Assembly (NCBI GenBank): GCA_045864775.1
Contig: BTVR01000002.1
Coordinates: forward strand, 310,001 to 374,000
Source: Macondimonas sp045864775
Lineage (GTDB): Bacteria > Pseudomonadota > Gammaproteobacteria > UBA5335
DNA length: 64,000 nt
Direction: 5' to 3'
Part shown: piece by piece, positions 62,751 to 64,000 of the stretch
Numbering within the stretch: the first letter of the stretch is position 1
Layout of the letters: the number at the start of each line of letters is the position of its first letter
Translations under genes and position numbers: made by a program
The notes under the pieces: generated by a model
What the model was told of the DNA's origin: nothing
The model's input: the letters and a program-made list of their open reading frames with translations, nothing else
Databases searched by the model: none

Positions 62751-63686
62751 TTATCCTTCCGCCCGGCCCGCGCTCAGCGCCGCCGCGTGTTCGTGAAGCT
62801 GCTCGGCGGTGAGCAGGAAAACGCCGTCCTCGCCGTGTTCGAAATCCAGCCAGGTGAACGGCACCTCGGGCCAGGTCCGCGCGACGGCCTCGGCGCTGTT
62901 GCCCACCTCGACCACCAGAATGCCGCCCGGCTGCAGCCGGGCCGCCGCGCCGGCGAGGATGCGGCGCACGACATCCAGCCCGTCGATGCCCGCGGCCAGG
63001 GCATGGCGGGGTTCGTGGCGGTATTCGGGGGGCAGCGCCGCCAGGTCGGCAGCATCGACATAGGGCGGATTGCTGATGATCAGATCGTAGGCAAGCGCCG
63101 GCAGGCCGTCATAAACGTCACTGCGAACGGGATGAACGCGGTCCTCGAGATGATGACGGGCCACGTTGCGCGCGGCCACCGCCAACGCGCCGGCATCGAT
63201 ATCCGCTGCGTCCACCTCCGCTTCCGGAAAAGCCAGGGCGCAGGCGATCGCGATGCAGCCGCTGCCAGTTCCCAGATCAAGCACGCGGCCGACCGTCGCC
63301 GCATCGAGCCAAGGCGCAAAACCGCGCGCGATCCACTCGGCCAGCGGCGAGCGGGGAATCAGCACCCGCTCGTCGACGAAGAACGGCAGACCCGCGAACC
63401 ACGCCTCGCCGGTAAGGTAGGCGGCCGGCCGGCGCTCGCGAACGCGCCTGTCGAACAGGCGCAGGATGGCGAGCCGCTCCTCCGGCGTGAGCCGGGCGTC
63501 GAGATAGCGGGGGTGCAGATCAAAAGGCAGATGGATCGCTTGCAGCGCCAGACCAAACGCCTCGTCCAGCGCATTGTCGGTGCCATGGCCGAAATGCAGG
63601 CCGGCGGCGTTGAAGCGGCTGGCGCCCCAGCGAACGCAGTCGGTGAGGGTCAGCAGGCTCTCCGCCACCTGTTCCAGTTGCGCCAT
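62751..63686 (-). CDS. prmB: Ribosomal protein L3 N5-glutamine methyltransferase
   Basis: 311-aa PrmB, which methylates a Gln of ribosomal protein L3. The AdoMet loop VLDLGTGSGCIAIACAL and catalytic NPPYVDAADLAAL are present. The N-terminal helical region (FGHGTDNALDEAFGLALQAIHL) separates it from PrmC, of which a separate copy is at 16.7-17.6 kb. The prmB-aroC order is typical. Confidence 0.93.
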   Translation of the reverse strand: MAQLEQVAESLLTLTDCVRWGASRFNAAGLHFGHGTDNALDEAFGLALQAIHLPFDLHPRYLDARLTPEERLAILRLFDRRVRERRPAAYLTGEAWFAGLPFFVDERVLIPRSPLAEWIARGFAPWLDAATVGRVLDLGTGSGCIAIACALAFPEAEVDAADIDAGALAVAARNVARHHLEDRVHPVRSDVYDGLPALAYDLIISNPPYVDAADLAALPPEYRHEPRHALAAGIDGLDVVRRILAGAAARLQPGGILVVEVGNSAEAVARTWPEVPFTWLDFEHGEDGVFLLTAEQLHEHAAALSAGRAEG

Positions 63687-63862
63687 GGGCTATCCTCTGC
63701 ATGGGTGCAATCGCCTATGATAATCGACCGTCCGGAATCGAAACCACGTCCGTCATGCCTCTCCTCAAAATCCTCGCCGCTCTGCTCGTCCTGGCCGTGG
63801 GCATCGCACTGGTCCTGCGTACAGGCGCGCTCACTTCCTTTCCATTGCATCCTGAGGACACC

Positions 63863-64000
63863 ATGACCGAACCGAGTCGTGCCGATCGCGCCAACGCCTG
63901 GCTGCAGGAGCATCTGCCCCAGCACGCGCTTTCGGGCCTCATGCACCGGCTGACCCGGATCACGTGGCGGCCGTTCAAGAACACGCTGATTCGCGGCTTC
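63863..64000 (+). CDS. psd: Phosphatidylserine decarboxylase, N-terminus (cut by window edge)
   Basis: The first 46 codons are visible; LQEHLPQHALSGLMHRLTRI matches the N-terminal region of Psd, which makes phosphatidylethanolamine. GAGGA precedes the ATG at 63863. The frame is open further upstream to an ATG at 63755, which would add a hydrophobic helix (LLKILAALLVLAVGIALVL). The true start is undecided. It is divergent from prmB. Confidence 0.75.
   Translation, partial: MTEPSRADRANAWLQEHLPQHALSGLMHRLTRITWRPFKNTLIRGF

Overview
The window is a high-GC chromosomal segment of a gammaproteobacterium, probably a Chromatiales/Ectothiorhodospiraceae-like lineage. The evidence is the hemA-prfA-prmC and lolB-ispE-tRNA-Gln-prs-rplY-pth-ychF gene orders, tyrS directly upstream of an rRNA operon, and a gammaproteobacterial 5' half of 16S rRNA. 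The genus-level placement is inference.

1-11.5 kb is the right end of an integrative and conjugative element (ICE) of the tRNA-Gly-targeting clc/PFGI-1 type. Read from the end inwards on the minus strand it carries a hypothetical gene, alpA, parA, a small HicA-like gene, parB, DUF2857, STY4528, TIGR03761/PFL_4669, DUF3158, ssb and topB. It ends at a copy of a tRNA-Gly 3' end at about 11,494-11,511, read here as the attachment site. Two copies of a 17-bp palindrome lie upstream of topB and of the TIGR03761 gene. Integrase, relaxase and conjugation genes would be left of the window.

11.6-31.2 kb is mostly core chromosome: a HigBA-like toxin-antitoxin pair, a Cys-rich exported protein of low GC, 6-phosphofructokinase, a small exported protein, JAMM protease-moeB-prmC-prfA-hemA (minus), then a TPR lipoprotein-lolB-ispE-tRNA-Gln-prs-rplY-pth-ychF-erpA (plus), anmK and an M23 murein peptidase (minus), and tyrS.

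31.2-32.5 kb holds an rRNA leader with three promoter-like elements and boxA, then 16S rRNA that stops abruptly after about 810 nt (E. coli position about 818). At that base the sequence becomes the N-terminal HD region of a Cas10 gene on the opposite strand. This is either an assembly chimera or a real rearrangement.

32.5-42.1 kb is a type III CRISPR-Cas region: truncated cas10, vapBC, a CARF-HEPN Csx1-family nuclease, an NE0113/Csx14-family CARF protein with a predicted C-terminal winged helix, cas6, and an unusual four-gene adaptation cluster cas2-cas1-cas1'-cas2'. In this cluster cas1' looks like a Cas1 relative without catalytic residues, and cas2' uses a stop codon inside the first CRISPR repeat. 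The array has 32 repeats and 31 spacers. A GACGGCAAGCTTG-type palindrome recurs upstream of all three minus-strand cas transcription units. No csm2-csm5 or cmr genes are present, so the effector complex is missing from the window.

42.1-64 kb contains a small exported protein, a complete type II secretion operon gspCDEFGHIJKLM (minus), a FadD/FATP-like acyl-CoA synthetase, a CusCBA/CzcCBA-type heavy-metal RND efflux operon with a DUF3240 gene, and an MFS permease-aroC-prmB block. The start of a phosphatidylserine decarboxylase gene runs off the right edge.
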